Counted from the stretch's first letter, positions 7,886 to 16,445 are shown. The stretch is 64,000 bases of DNA from an uncultured Bizionia sp. (GCA_947496215.1 CANMCF010000001.1:1-64000); one strand, 5' to 3'. Program-made: numbers and translations. The notes: a model not told the origin generated them from the letters alone.

Positions 7886-7895
7886 TACACACAAC
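7886..7895. repeat. TACACACAAC 10-mer, outer boundary of the NACHT/RelA unit
   Basis: The plus strand has TACACACAAC here and its exact inverted copy GTTGTGTGTA at 4817-4826. The two copies bracket the NACHT and RelA/SpoT-like genes, 17 bases upstream of the NACHT start codon and at the C-terminal end of the RelA-like ORF. Confidence 0.55.
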
Positions 7896-8022
7896 AAGGA
7901 AATATATGTACCGGTGCACATACTTCCGTTATATTTTAATTAATTGTTAAGTTTTTTGATCTATAAAATCATTAAAGCAAACGTATGTATTGTAGGGAAG
8001 TAACGTTTACTGAAAACCATAA

Positions 8023-8046
8023 AAACCAAAAAATAATTTTTGGTTT
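8023..8046 (-). terminator. Terminator-like hairpin upstream of NACHT gene
   Basis: Arms AAACCAAAAA and TTTTTGGTTT (10 bp) surround a 4-nt loop. On the minus strand the hairpin is followed by further T residues (GGTTTTTATGG). The stem is AT-rich, so it is weak. It lies in the 350-bp gene-free stretch 7870-8221 between rlmD and the NACHT gene. Confidence 0.4.
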
Positions 8047-8073
8047 CCCAAAAGTAACGAATATACAGTTCTA

Positions 8074-8099
8074 AAAAAATACGTAGCACTACGTATTTT
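8074..8099 (-). terminator. Palindrome AAAATACGTAG/CTACGTATTTT with T-tract
   Basis: A perfect 11-bp inverted repeat separated by two bases. On the minus strand the right arm runs into seven T residues, the form of an intrinsic terminator. It follows the strong rlmD terminator and precedes the NACHT operon, so it may insulate that unit. A palindromic operator is the alternative reading. Confidence 0.45.
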
Positions 8100-8162
8100 A
8101 TAATTCTATTCTAGTGTGGTATTGTCCAGTTTATTTGCCTTTTAGGTATTGTGTTAAAAAGC

Positions 8163-8198
8163 AAAAACTGCTTGAAATATTTATTTCAAGCAGTTTTT
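8163..8198. terminator. Strong bidirectional terminator of rlmD
   Basis: A 17-bp perfect inverted repeat AAAAACTGCTTGAAATA / TATTTCAAGCAGTTTTT with a two-base centre. It lies 24 bases downstream of the rlmD stop and is flanked by A and T tracts in both directions. Confidence 0.85.
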
Positions 8199-8221
8199 AC
8201 AGTATGATTGTTTAAATTTCT

Positions 8222-9640
8222 CTAAGCCTCTCTTAACTCTAGCAACACAACGTTTTCGACGTGGTGCGTTTGCGGAAACATATCTACCGCCTGTGTTTTT
8301 GTTACTTTGTACATAGCATCCATCAAGGCCAAATCTCTGGCTTGCGTTGCACTGTTGCAGCTTACGTATACTACTTTTTTTGGAGCGACATTCAATATTT
8401 GTTGTACAACGTCCTTGTGCATCCCATCTCTAGGAGGATCTGTAATGATGACATCTGGTTGCCCGTTGGCTTCAATAAAATCTTGATTGAATACATTTTT
8501 CATGTCACCTACATGGAACTCTACGTTGTCAATGCCATTTAATAGTGCATTTTCTCTGGCAGCTATAATCGCATCTGGTACAGATTCCACTCCAACCACT
8601 TTTTTGGCTTGCTTGGCAACAAATTGTGCAATGGTTCCAGTTCCCGTATATAAATCGTATACCAATTCGTCACCTTTCAAACTTGCTAATTCCCTTGTTA
8701 GCTTATACAGTTCATAAGCTTGCTCGGAGTTGGTTTGATAAAAGGATTTGGCATTGATCTTAAACTTCAAACCTTCCATTGCTTCAAAAATATGATCCTG
8801 TCCTTTGTAACAAATAACATTCTGATCATAAATGGTATCATTGGCCTTTTCGTTTACGACATACTGCAAAGAGGTTATTTGCGGAAACGTTTCAGCAAGA
8901 TGGTCCAACAACAACTCACGTTTTTGCTTGTCTTCCTTGAAAAACTGAACCATGACCATGATATCTCCCGTAGAAGACGTACGAATCATCATTGTACGCA
9001 ACAACCCTGTTTGATTACGGGTATTGAAAAACTCCAATTCATTTTCAATGGCAAATGCCTTTACGGCATTTCTTATGTCATTGGAAGGATCTGCCTGTAA
9101 ATGGCATTTCCTTACGTCCAATATTTTATCCCACATGCCTGGAATATGGAATCCCAATGCATTTCTGTCTCCAAGGTCTTCATCGGATTGTACTTCTTCT
9201 ATAGTCAACCAACGAGAGTCACTAAAGGAAAACTCCATTTTGTTTCTGTAAAAATACTGTTCTGCAGCACCTAGAATGGGAGTAACCTCCGGTAATTCTA
9301 TGTGCCCGATTCGGGTTAGGTTATTCACAACCTCTTTTTCCTTGTAAAACAATTGGTGTTCGTAACCCATGTCTTGCCATTTGCAACCTCCACAGGTTCC
9401 AAAATGTTCGCAAGCCGGTTCTGTGCGTTTGTCCGACAGTTTATGAAAAGCAATGGCTTTGCCTTCATAATAAGCTTTGCGCTTTTTGAAAGTTTGAACA
9501 TCTACTACATCTCCGGGTACGGCATTGGGAAGGAAAATGACTTTTCCGTCTTCTGCTCTGGCAACAGTCTTTCCTTTGGCTCCTGCATCTATAACTTCTA
9601 CGTTGGTAAAAATTTGTTTTCTATTTTTTCTTCTTGACAT
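8222..9640 (-). CDS. rlmD: 23S rRNA (uracil-5-)-methyltransferase RlmD
   Basis: A 472-residue class I SAM-dependent methyltransferase of the RlmD/RumA family, which methylates C5 of uridine 1939 in 23S rRNA. In order it has an N-terminal TRAM RNA-binding domain (residues ~10-65), a 4Fe-4S cysteine cluster with CEHFGTCGGCKWQ (77-89), the SAM-binding motif YDLYTGTGTIAQ (~330-341), the DPPRDGMH motif (~402-409) and the catalytic cysteine in VYVSCNSATQARD (~425-437). Length and motif order match the family. It is a single-gene unit, divergent from the sigma factor gene, with its own strong terminator. Confidence 0.93.
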   Translation of the reverse strand: MSRRKNRKQIFTNVEVIDAGAKGKTVARAEDGKVIFLPNAVPGDVVDVQTFKKRKAYYEGKAIAFHKLSDKRTEPACEHFGTCGGCKWQDMGYEHQLFYKEKEVVNNLTRIGHIELPEVTPILGAAEQYFYRNKMEFSFSDSRWLTIEEVQSDEDLGDRNALGFHIPGMWDKILDVRKCHLQADPSNDIRNAVKAFAIENELEFFNTRNQTGLLRTMMIRTSSTGDIMVMVQFFKEDKQKRELLLDHLAETFPQITSLQYVVNEKANDTIYDQNVICYKGQDHIFEAMEGLKFKINAKSFYQTNSEQAYELYKLTRELASLKGDELVYDLYTGTGTIAQFVAKQAKKVVGVESVPDAIIAARENALLNGIDNVEFHVGDMKNVFNQDFIEANGQPDVIITDPPRDGMHKDVVQQILNVAPKKVVYVSCNSATQARDLALMDAMYKVTKTQAVDMFPQTHHVENVVLLELREA

Positions 9641-9766
9641 AAATGCAAAAATAATAATAGCAATAAATAAAATGGAAGTAATTTGAATTATCTTTAATAA
9701 ACTTCTTCTAAAAATGAACCTTTTTAGTTTTTTATTGTCTTTGTAGTATAAGTCAATCTTATTTTA

Positions 9767-10315
9767 ATGAATAAAAAAGATAAAATAGCTGACGGATCAT
9801 TGGTCAAACAATACCAAAACGGAAATAATGAGGCCTTACCGTTATTGGTGAAAAGGTGGCATAGGCAATTTTGCAATAAAGCCTATTGGTTGGTAAAAGA
9901 TGTCGACGTTGCCAAGGACATTGCCCAGGACAGTTGGAATACGATCATGGACAAGGTCCACAATCTCAAAGACCCAAACAGTTTTGGAGGTTGGGCAATG
10001 CGAATCGTGTACACGAAATCCCTGAATTGGATTAAGGATAATAATAGAAACAGAAAAAAACTCGAAAGCTATCGTTATGAACAATCTACTGTGGAGGAGG
10101 AAAGTGTGGGTGATGGCAACATCAATAAAAAGCTATTGAAAGCAGTGTATTCACTTCCTGAACACCAACAAACGGTAATTCGCCTGTTTTATGTACAAGA
10201 CTATTCATTAAAGGAAATAAGTGCGATTTTAGATATATCGACAGGAACAACAAAGTCTAGATTATTTCACGCTAGAGAACAATTAAAATTAATATTAAAA
10301 ACTAAGAAATCATGA
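9767..10315 (+). CDS. ECF-type RNA polymerase sigma factor
   Basis: A 182-residue sigma-70 family protein of ECF architecture. Region 2 includes 'DVAKDIAQDSWNTIMDKV' (residues ~47-65). Region 4 is a helix-turn-helix with 'LPEHQQTVIRLFYVQDYSLK' and 'EISAILDISTGTTKSRLFHA' (~130-172), with the typical G-T-x-K-S-R-L-x-x-A-R-E ending. It directs RNA polymerase to an alternative promoter set, which is unknown. The stop overlaps the start of the next gene by four bases (ATGA), so the two are an operon. Confidence 0.88.
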   Translation: MNKKDKIADGSLVKQYQNGNNEALPLLVKRWHRQFCNKAYWLVKDVDVAKDIAQDSWNTIMDKVHNLKDPNSFGGWAMRIVYTKSLNWIKDNNRNRKKLESYRYEQSTVEEESVGDGNINKKLLKAVYSLPEHQQTVIRLFYVQDYSLKEISAILDISTGTTKSRLFHAREQLKLILKTKKS

Positions 10316-10698
10316 AAAATGAAATGGAAGATATCGATCAATTAATTAAAGAGACATTAACACAGGAAGAAGCAAAGTTTTACGATGGACTCGACGAACA
10401 AGGTGTATTTGCCATGGTAAAGGGATTGTTTAAAGGGAAGAACAAATGGATCATGCTCTTAATGAACATTGTGACTTTGGCTTTCTTTGCCCTATTCATA
10501 TATAGTGTTGTCCAGTTTTTTGAAGCAGACACCACTAAAGAGTTGATAAAGTGGAGTATAGGGTCCATTATGTTCTTGTTGGGAGTAAGCATGTTAAAAA
10601 TATTCGCATGGATGCAAATGGATAAGAATGCTCTATTGAGAGAAATGAAGCGTTTGGAACTGCAAGTGTCTTCGCTGGCAAATAAATTGTCTTCATAA
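10312..10698 (+). CDS. Small membrane partner of the ECF sigma factor (DUF6768-like)
   Basis: A 128-residue protein. The cytosolic N-terminus (1-40, acidic, 'DIDQLIKETLTQEEAKFYDGL') is followed by two transmembrane helices (about 46-65 and 83-100) and a C-terminal heptad-like helix (103-128). Similar genes directly follow ECF sigma genes in many flavobacteria. By position it is a candidate anti-sigma or membrane sensor, but it lacks a ZAS zinc motif. The family name is from memory. Confidence 0.7.
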   Translation: MKNEMEDIDQLIKETLTQEEAKFYDGLDEQGVFAMVKGLFKGKNKWIMLLMNIVTLAFFALFIYSVVQFFEADTTKELIKWSIGSIMFLLGVSMLKIFAWMQMDKNALLREMKRLELQVSSLANKLSS

Positions 10699-10836
10699 TA
10701 TTTTAAAGCTTCCTTATAATTTAGTAATTTGCGAGCCCTAGGGATGATTTCTCTCCCACGCTGAATTTTCGATTCTTCGAAAGGATAAAGGTACAGAAGG
10801 AATGGTTATTTTATCCACATTTAAAATTTAATTAAA

Positions 10837-12081
10837 ATGGCTGTTTTAGAACAATTAACATCGCAACAAGCGATAGATTTAGAAAACAAGTACGGCGCTC
10901 ACAATTATCACCCACTTCCAGTAGTATTGAGTAAAGGGGAAGGTGTATACGTTTGGGACGTAGAAGGAAAAAAGTATTATGATTTTTTATCAGCTTATTC
11001 AGCTGTAAACCAAGGGCATTGTCATCCGAGAATTGTTGATGCAATGGTAAACCAAGCGAGACAATTGAGTTTGACTTCCAGAGCATTCTACAACGATGTT
11101 TTAGGTAAGTACGAGCAATTCGCAACCAATTTTTTTGGTTATGACAAGTTGTTACCAATGAACACGGGTGCCGAGGCTGTGGAAACAGCTTTGAAACTAT
11201 GTAGAAAATGGGCTTACGAAGTTAAGGGAATCAATGAAAATGAAGCGGAGATCATAGTTTGTGAAAACAACTTCCATGGTAGGACGACTACCATCATCTC
11301 CTTTTCAAACGATCCGATAGCACGTAAAAACTTTGGACCATACACGGCAGGATTCATTAAAATCGAGTACGATAACTTACAAGCCCTGGAAGAAGCGCTT
11401 ACCAGCAATAAAAATGTAGCAGGATTTTTGGTGGAACCTATCCAAGGAGAAGCTGGAGTTTATGTGCCATCTGAAGGATATTTGACAAAAGCTAGAGCAT
11501 TATGTGAAAAACACAATGTATTGTTTATTGCAGACGAAGTACAAACAGGAATAGCAAGAACAGGTCGTTTGTTGGCAATAGATCATGAAGAGATAAAGGC
11601 TGATATCCTAATTCTAGGAAAAGCATTGTCTGGTGGAGCTTATCCTGTATCTGCAGTGTTGGCAAACGATAACATAATGAATGTCATCAAGCCAGGAAAT
11701 CATGGTAGTACTTTTGGAGGGAATCCTATAGCTGCAGCAGTAGCGATAGCAGCCTTGGAAGTAGTCAAAGATGAAGAGCTGGCTAAAAATGCTTCCGAAC
11801 TGGGAGAGTTGTTTAGAAGTGAGATTTCCAAATTTGTAGAAACAAGCTCCATTGTGAACGCAGTAAGAGGTAAAGGGTTACTCAATGCCATCCTGATCAA
11901 TGATACAGAAGAAAGTGATACAGCATGGAACATATGTCTGGCCCTTAGAGACAATGGATTGTTGGCTAAACCAACCCACGGTAACATTATTAGATTTGCA
12001 CCACCTTTGGTTATGACCAAAGAACAATTGTTGGATTGTGTGTCCATCATTGTGAAAACCCTCAAACAGTTTGAGAAATAA
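10837..12081 (+). CDS. rocD: Ornithine--oxo-acid aminotransferase
   Basis: A 414-residue class III PLP-dependent aminotransferase that converts ornithine plus 2-oxoglutarate to glutamate-5-semialdehyde and glutamate, linking arginine and proline metabolism. Motifs include the N-terminal '[19 protein letters not shown]', '[17 protein letters not shown]' (phosphate-binding loop), '[10 protein letters not shown]', '[15 protein letters not shown]' (PLP-contacting Asp) and '[16 protein letters not shown]' with the Schiff-base Lys. Length equals that of typical OATs. The 140-bp upstream spacer carries the sequence GTAATTTGCG, which may be a Bacteroidota-type -7 element. Confidence 0.93.
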   Translation: MAVLEQLTSQQAIDLENKYGAHNYHPLPVVLSKGEGVYVWDVEGKKYYDFLSAYSAVNQGHCHPRIVDAMVNQARQLSLTSRAFYNDVLGKYEQFATNFFGYDKLLPMNTGAEAVETALKLCRKWAYEVKGINENEAEIIVCENNFHGRTTTIISFSNDPIARKNFGPYTAGFIKIEYDNLQALEEALTSNKNVAGFLVEPIQGEAGVYVPSEGYLTKARALCEKHNVLFIADEVQTGIARTGRLLAIDHEEIKADILILGKALSGGAYPVSAVLANDNIMNVIKPGNHGSTFGGNPIAAAVAIAALEVVKDEELAKNASELGELFRSEISKFVETSSIVNAVRGKGLLNAILINDTEESDTAWNICLALRDNGLLAKPTHGNIIRFAPPLVMTKEQLLDCVSIIVKTLKQFEK

Positions 12082-12113
12082 ATGAGATAATACAGAATAT
12101 TGTAAGATCATAT

Positions 12114-12150
12114 AAAAAGTGGCTTTCTTGATTATGGAGAGTCACTTTTT
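12114..12150. terminator. Bidirectional terminator between rocD and the DUF2752 gene
   Basis: A stem from AAAAAGTGGCTTTC to GAGAGTCACTTTTT with two G-T wobbles, followed by T residues in both directions. It separates the convergent rocD and DUF2752 genes. Confidence 0.75.
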
Positions 12151-12151
12151 T

Positions 12152-12568
12152 TTATGGAGCCAATATTGTAAAGGGGTAAATATCTATATTTCTCAAAATC
12201 CAATATGAGATAACTAAAATCAAAATGATTTTGGTTACCATCGATCTATGTAAAAGATTGGTATGATTCTTATTCATAAAGTGGTTTAAGCCATAGATAG
12301 TTATTTGATAGGCAATAACAATTATCAATAGAAAGATCAGTATGTTATGTTTAAGGCCTTCAATGAAATCTCCTTGTAGGATTTTATGAATGGCTCTTTG
12401 GCTTCCACATCCAGGGCAATGTAAACCAGTAGCTTGGTGAAATATGCATTTAGGAAAAAAGCTATGTTGTGAAGGGTTGTAAAAAAAATACAGTGATAGC
12501 ATTCCTAAAAACACTATCACTGATATAAAAATAAAATACTTCTTATTTTCAAGGAAAAAATTATGCAT
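12152..12568 (-). CDS. DUF2752 membrane protein
   Basis: A 138-residue membrane protein with three helices (about 13-30, 65-85 and 110-130). Between the first two lies the diagnostic DUF2752 motif 'HCPGCGSQRAIHKILQGD', with the CPxCGxxR signature. The family is widespread in Bacteroidota and has no established biochemical role. The start overlaps the CD225 gene by eight bases, so translation is coupled. A second, diverged DUF2752 gene lies three genes away (13196-13480). Confidence 0.85.
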   Translation of the reverse strand: MHNFFLENKKYFIFISVIVFLGMLSLYFFYNPSQHSFFPKCIFHQATGLHCPGCGSQRAIHKILQGDFIEGLKHNILIFLLIIVIAYQITIYGLNHFMNKNHTNLLHRSMVTKIILILVISYWILRNIDIYPFTILAP

Positions 12569-12821
12569 TTGCTATCAAGGCAAAGCCAACAAAAACCATG
12601 TAAAGAATTATTCCAACTACACCGACACCTATGGAAACAAGTCCCCAAGTCTTGGCGTTTTTAGAGGACTTCTCTGCCAGTTCATAATTTCCATCTTCAT
12701 AAGCACTATTTACTTTTGTGGCATATATAATGCTTACGACACCTAAAGGCAAGCAACATATAATAGTACTAATAATGGCTAATGCCAAGTAGCTATTTGG
12801 TCTTTTGGGTTTGTTTTCCAT
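12561..12821 (-). CDS. CD225/dispanin family small membrane protein
   Basis: An 86-residue two-helix protein with the dispanin pattern: 'NSYLALAIISTIICCLPLGV' as first helix with two adjacent cysteines, the loop 'YATKVNSAYEDGNYELAEKS', then a second helix. CD225/dispanins (the family of interferon-induced transmembrane proteins) are re-entrant/TM membrane proteins. Bacterial members have unknown functions. It forms an operon with DUF2752 and 'CCC' membrane genes. Confidence 0.85.
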   Translation of the reverse strand: MENKPKRPNSYLALAIISTIICCLPLGVVSIIYATKVNSAYEDGNYELAEKSSKNAKTWGLVSIGVGVVGIILYMVFVGFALIANA

Positions 12822-12860
12822 AATTCAAAATATGTTTTGTGTTAATTTAGTTGATGATTG

Positions 12861-13181
12861 TTATCCTTGCTGGGCCTTTTCCATTGCTTCTTGCCATACT
12901 CTTTGCATTTCATCCCATCCAACAGTATAAATTTGATAAATTGTATATGCTAGGTACAATACATTGATTATAACAATGATCAATGCAACTGTTTTAGCTG
13001 TATTCATAGCATTGGTGTCTCCTTCGTAATCATCAGGATTTAATTGGGCATCTTTTATCTTGTTGTTTGCGATGAAGTATGCAGGAGCAGCTAGTAATAC
13101 TCCTAAACCTCCAACACAACAGCATAGTAGCCCAAAAATAGATAATACATAAGTTAAAGTTGGATTGAGTTGTTTTTTCAT
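12861..13181 (-). CDS. 'CCC motif' small membrane protein
   Basis: A 106-residue protein with two helices (about 8-36 and 63-85). The first contains 'FGLLCCCVGG', a CCC motif that is analogous to the cysteine pair of the neighbouring dispanin. The loop between has 'AYFIANNKIKDAQLNPDDYE', again dispanin-like. It is likely a distant relative of the CD225 fold. Function unknown. It is in the same minus-strand operon. Confidence 0.75.
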   Translation of the reverse strand: MKKQLNPTLTYVLSIFGLLCCCVGGLGVLLAAPAYFIANNKIKDAQLNPDDYEGDTNAMNTAKTVALIIVIINVLYLAYTIYQIYTVGWDEMQRVWQEAMEKAQQG

Positions 13182-13195
13182 GATGAGTTTTTAAG

Positions 13196-13480
13196 TTAAT
13201 TGATTTTTTTGATGATAAAGCTAATAATAATAATTAAAACGGAAGCTATGGCTAGTCCGTTAATGATTTTGTTGCGATTGTTGAACTTATAGAAAAAGGA
13301 AACTCCAATGATCAATGCCAAAGGAAGTAATGTGTAAATCGCGGGATACATTTTAAAGGCAGCAATAAATTCTCCGTGAAGCAACAAACTTAAAGAACGT
13401 TGCAATCCACAGCCCATACATTCAAAACCAAATAATTTCTTGTTTAGGCAGGGGAGCATGTATTCTTCTTGAAATGGCAT
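13196..13480 (-). CDS. Second DUF2752 membrane protein
   Basis: A short DUF2752 protein: 'CLNKKLFGFECMGCGLQRS' carries the C-x-G-C-G-x-x-R signature, followed by 'LLLHGEFIAAFKMYP' and two helices. The tracked ORF starts at 13543, but its first codons run through the terminator hairpin of the upstream gene (13523-13556). The Met at residue 22 (13480, MPFQEEYMLPC) is therefore the better start. Members of this family often sit beside CD225/dispanin genes, as here. Confidence 0.75.
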   Translation of the reverse strand: MPFQEEYMLPCLNKKLFGFECMGCGLQRSLSLLLHGEFIAAFKMYPAIYTLLPLALIIGVSFFYKFNNRNKIINGLAIASVLIIIISFIIKKIN

Positions 13481-13522
13481 TGAAATAGTAGTTTCAACAA
13501 ATGTATAAAAAATGTCATAATA

Positions 13523-13556
13523 AAAAAGTTGATGTCTTTTCAAACATCAACTTTTT
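13523..13556 (-). terminator. Intrinsic terminator of the T9SS protein gene
   Basis: Arms AAAAAGTTGATGT and ACATCAACTTTTT (13 bp) enclose an 8-nt loop, flanked by A/T runs. It lies 30 bases after the stop of 13586..15373. Confidence 0.8.
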
Positions 13557-13585
13557 ATAGGTTATATTGTTTTTGGTCACAATTG

Positions 13586-15373
13586 TTAGTTGGCCACTAT
13601 TATTTTCTTGTTTATTGTTTGTTTGTTGGCAAGTGTTACATTGACTACATATAAACCATCGCTTAAACTTTTCGTTGGGAAGTCATAACGAGTGGAAGTG
13701 TTTAAGTTTACTTCTTGCATTACTCTTTTTCCTAAAGCATCATACAATGTCACGGATTTAACATCTACGCTATTCGGGTTTTTTATGGTCAATTGAGAGA
13801 CATTGTTATTCTGTAAAATTGTAAATTCATTGGTGTCAAATTCTGTTATACCCAATACATCGCTTCCATCTTTGAATGTGATTTCAAATCTGTCAGTATA
13901 TTCTCCAGCTTCCAAATTGACTTCAAAATCAACCTCGTCCAAATCATAATATACATCTGTTTCCTTGTCGTGAAGGTAAATAGGTTGATCTTCAAAATTC
14001 TGAACGTCATGAATTTTCAAAGTCAATGGCATTGCTTCATCAAGGACAACAACCAAAGGAATCTTTAAATCCACATCGAAATTATGTGCTTGAGTGATAT
14101 ATGCCATATCTTCCAATATGAAATAGGCGTCAGCTGGGTTAGGGTTGGAGTTGTTTGATTCTAATCCATAATCAAAACCATTGGTTGCAGAACTATGGAA
14201 GTTATGTAACAATTGTCTGGTATGATGTTGATCGAAATCAATGTTCAGTCTAAATCGTTTGTATTCTGATCCAACTATTTGATAGCCATTCTCGTCATAA
14301 GTCAATTCATTTATGGTACCGGTTACTTGTTGTGTATCTGTATCATCACCAGTAGTTCTGAAAAACTCGCTATTTACACCAGACTGTTTGTAATATTCCC
14401 TATGGCTATTTCTGGTAAACGTAGTCCCAGCTCCAGTTCCTTCAATCATAAATCCTTGTCCTACAGGGATATATCTGTGAACGGCTTTACCACTGGTAGA
14501 AGTACCAGTGTCAGTTCCATTTGTACCATCTTGATTTACAGTATGAAATACAGCAGGAACGAAAGATTCTATCATACCATCTGAACTTATCGTGTAAGTC
14601 GCATATCCTCCGATATAATTATTCAGGACATGTGATAGAGCTGTTAAGTCTTGTTCCCAAAAATATAGAGTACCAGTAATCAAGCCAGAATTGGTTGCAT
14701 CGTGTATGTAATCTACCGTATCCAAAGCTGAAGGGTAAGGATTGCCAACCAATGTGAATTGAGCATTCAGTACAGAAGTACCGATGGTCCCAGTATTTGG
14801 CTTTCCTCTAAAATCGTATAATTGAGTAAGAGATCCTGTAGATCCTTTCATGGTAAAGCCATAACCAGAAGCTACATCTCCGGTTGAACCTACATAGTCC
14901 CATTCGCTGTATACAGTACCTGGGTTATATTTCCACAACCAATATTGAGCGATTTCCAATGGAGATGATGATCCATCATAACCTGTGATAAGTGAAGCAG
15001 CGTTGCTTGTGGTCAAGCCTGTTACGCCATATAAATTTGAAGTAGGCGAAAAGTTTCTATTCGTATTGTCGTTTGAGAGCACATTTCCAACTGGAGATGA
15101 CCAGTAGTTATATGCAAAATTGTGTACAGTACCTCTTTGGTAAACACTCAGTTCTCCAATTCCAGAGTTCCCGGTAGTTCCGGAACCTTGTACCAACTGA
15201 GCTTCATTTCTCAGGTAGATAGTGGCATCTGCTTCTTCCAAGTTTACATCATCCTCAACAAACACAACTTCATCATTGACAAAGATGTATGCATTGTTTC
15301 TAACACTTAGTTGAGCATAAGCAGCACTTAAAACGAAAAAAAGAATAAAAATTTGAATGTAGGTTTTTTTCAT
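13586..15373 (-). CDS. T9SS-secreted surface protein with C-terminal sorting domain
   Basis: A 595-residue product. It has a Sec signal (MKKTYIQIFILFFVLSAAYA), then a 'VFVEDDVNLEEADATIYLRN' opening seen in flavobacterial 'T9SS type A sorting domain' proteins that carry a beta-rich ectodomain ('NYWSSPVGN', 'LVGNPYPSALD'). It ends in a ~75-residue Por-secretion tail with 'VTLYDALGKRVMQEV' and 'LSDGLYVVNVTLANKQTINK'. It should be exported by the type IX system and anchored to the surface or released. The ligand is unknown. It is a monocistronic unit with its own terminator. Confidence 0.85.
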   Translation of the reverse strand: MKKTYIQIFILFFVLSAAYAQLSVRNNAYIFVNDEVVFVEDDVNLEEADATIYLRNEAQLVQGSGTTGNSGIGELSVYQRGTVHNFAYNYWSSPVGNVLSNDNTNRNFSPTSNLYGVTGLTTSNAASLITGYDGSSSPLEIAQYWLWKYNPGTVYSEWDYVGSTGDVASGYGFTMKGSTGSLTQLYDFRGKPNTGTIGTSVLNAQFTLVGNPYPSALDTVDYIHDATNSGLITGTLYFWEQDLTALSHVLNNYIGGYATYTISSDGMIESFVPAVFHTVNQDGTNGTDTGTSTSGKAVHRYIPVGQGFMIEGTGAGTTFTRNSHREYYKQSGVNSEFFRTTGDDTDTQQVTGTINELTYDENGYQIVGSEYKRFRLNIDFDQHHTRQLLHNFHSSATNGFDYGLESNNSNPNPADAYFILEDMAYITQAHNFDVDLKIPLVVVLDEAMPLTLKIHDVQNFEDQPIYLHDKETDVYYDLDEVDFEVNLEAGEYTDRFEITFKDGSDVLGITEFDTNEFTILQNNNVSQLTIKNPNSVDVKSVTLYDALGKRVMQEVNLNTSTRYDFPTKSLSDGLYVVNVTLANKQTINKKIIVAN

Positions 15374-15660
15374 AACTCAATTTTAAAATTAATAATGGGA
15401 TAAACAAATATAGAAAAAAATACCAGATAAAAAAATTAAATGCGATTTAGTGATGTTTTAAGTTTTATCTCTTTGTTTATCAATGAGTTATTTTTGTTTA
15501 GCGAACTGCTTTTTGTAACTAACAATTATTAGTTTTGTGTTTTTTGACGATAAAATAGGTTTTTTATCGATGTTTTTTGGATTTATTTCATTCAGTTTGC
15601 ATAAGTAAATTACAATGCCTAAGTGATTTTTTATGTTTAGATTTGCAGTAATAATTCACA

Positions 15661-15876
15661 ATAAAAATTGCGAAAATCATCAAAAGTTTAAATTACATAT
15701 TAATAGTAGTTGGAGGGATAATTGCCATTTATGCAAACGCGAATGAACAACAAAACATCCTGATTTTAATTGCCGGAATCATAATGTTGATGATAGGAGT
15801 GTATAGGGTATCGAGTACCATTCCTAGTAAACGGAGCAAGGATAAGACTAATTTTATAGGAGAAGAAGAAGAGTAG
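15661..15876 (+). CDS. Small membrane protein upstream of the Smr gene, ATA start
   Basis: This is not in the ORF track because no standard start codon exists. The frame ATA AAA ATT GCG AAA ATC ATC AAA runs uninterrupted for 71 residues to TAG at 15874. It encodes a basic N-terminus, two hydrophobic helices ('NYILIVVGGIIAIYA' and 'ILILIAGIIMLMIGVYRV'), a lysine-rich segment (SKRSKDK) and an acidic end. Two TAA stops precede the ATA. The stop is two bases before the ATG of the Smr gene, so the pair is probably co-transcribed. Start is ATA (15661) or ATT (15667). Confidence 0.6.
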   Translation: MKIAKIIKSLNYILIVVGGIIAIYANANEQQNILILIAGIIMLMIGVYRVSSTIPSKRSKDKTNFIGEEEE

Positions 15877-15878
15877 TT

Positions 15879-16445
15879 ATGGCATTTGCAGTAGGAGATA
15901 GAATATTTGTTTTGGATGAAGACATATCTGGGATCATAACCAAAATTTCCAATTTGGTCATCACGATAGAAGACATTGATGGTTTTGAACTTGAATTTGA
16001 AGCTTCAGACTTGGTGAAACAAGAAGATTCCTCTTTTGGTAGTGATGTGTTTTCAAACAAAAGTGCCAACCAAGCCATTTCTGAAAAAGAATCGGAAAAG
16101 CGCAGAAAGACCCCAAGGGCTAAATCTAAAGAACGTTATCAACCAACAATGGAAGTTGATTTGCACATTCACCAATTGGTGAAATCGGAGCAAGGCCTAT
16201 CTAGCCATGACAAGAAAACATTGCAGCTGGATACAGCAAGGCACAAGCTAGAATTTGCAATGAAGAAAAAGATCCAGAAGATAGTATTTATACACGGTGT
16301 GGGTGAAGGTACGTTGAAACTGGAATTGGAATACCTTTTTGGACGTTATGACAACATAAAGTTCTACGATGCAGATTATAAAAAATATGGATTGGGGGCT
16401 ACCGAAGTTTACATCTATCAAAATATAAAACCAAACAACTACTAA
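15879..16445 (+). CDS. Smr-domain protein (DUF2027-type)
   Basis: A 188-residue protein. The N-terminal ~50 residues are a small beta domain ('VGDRIFVLDEDISGIITKI'), a basic linker follows (KRRKTPRAKSKERYQ), and residues ~90-185 form an Smr domain: 'EVDLHIHQLV' (D-L-H motif), 'KKKIQKIVFIHGVGEGTLK' (H-G-x-G motif) and 'YKKYGLGATEVYIYQ' (G-x-G-A-T-x-V). Smr domains bind or nick nucleic acids and occur in MutS2. The stand-alone form acts in RNA cleavage in some systems. The 3' end overlaps the convergent gene by four bases. Confidence 0.85.
   Translation: MAFAVGDRIFVLDEDISGIITKISNLVITIEDIDGFELEFEASDLVKQEDSSFGSDVFSNKSANQAISEKESEKRRKTPRAKSKERYQPTMEVDLHIHQLVKSEQGLSSHDKKTLQLDTARHKLEFAMKKKIQKIVFIHGVGEGTLKLELEYLFGRYDNIKFYDADYKKYGLGATEVYIYQNIKPNNY

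Noticed and set aside
12561-12821. Eukaryote-derived interferon-induced transmembrane gene
   Set aside because: CD225/dispanins are widespread in bacteria; no sign of recent transfer here.
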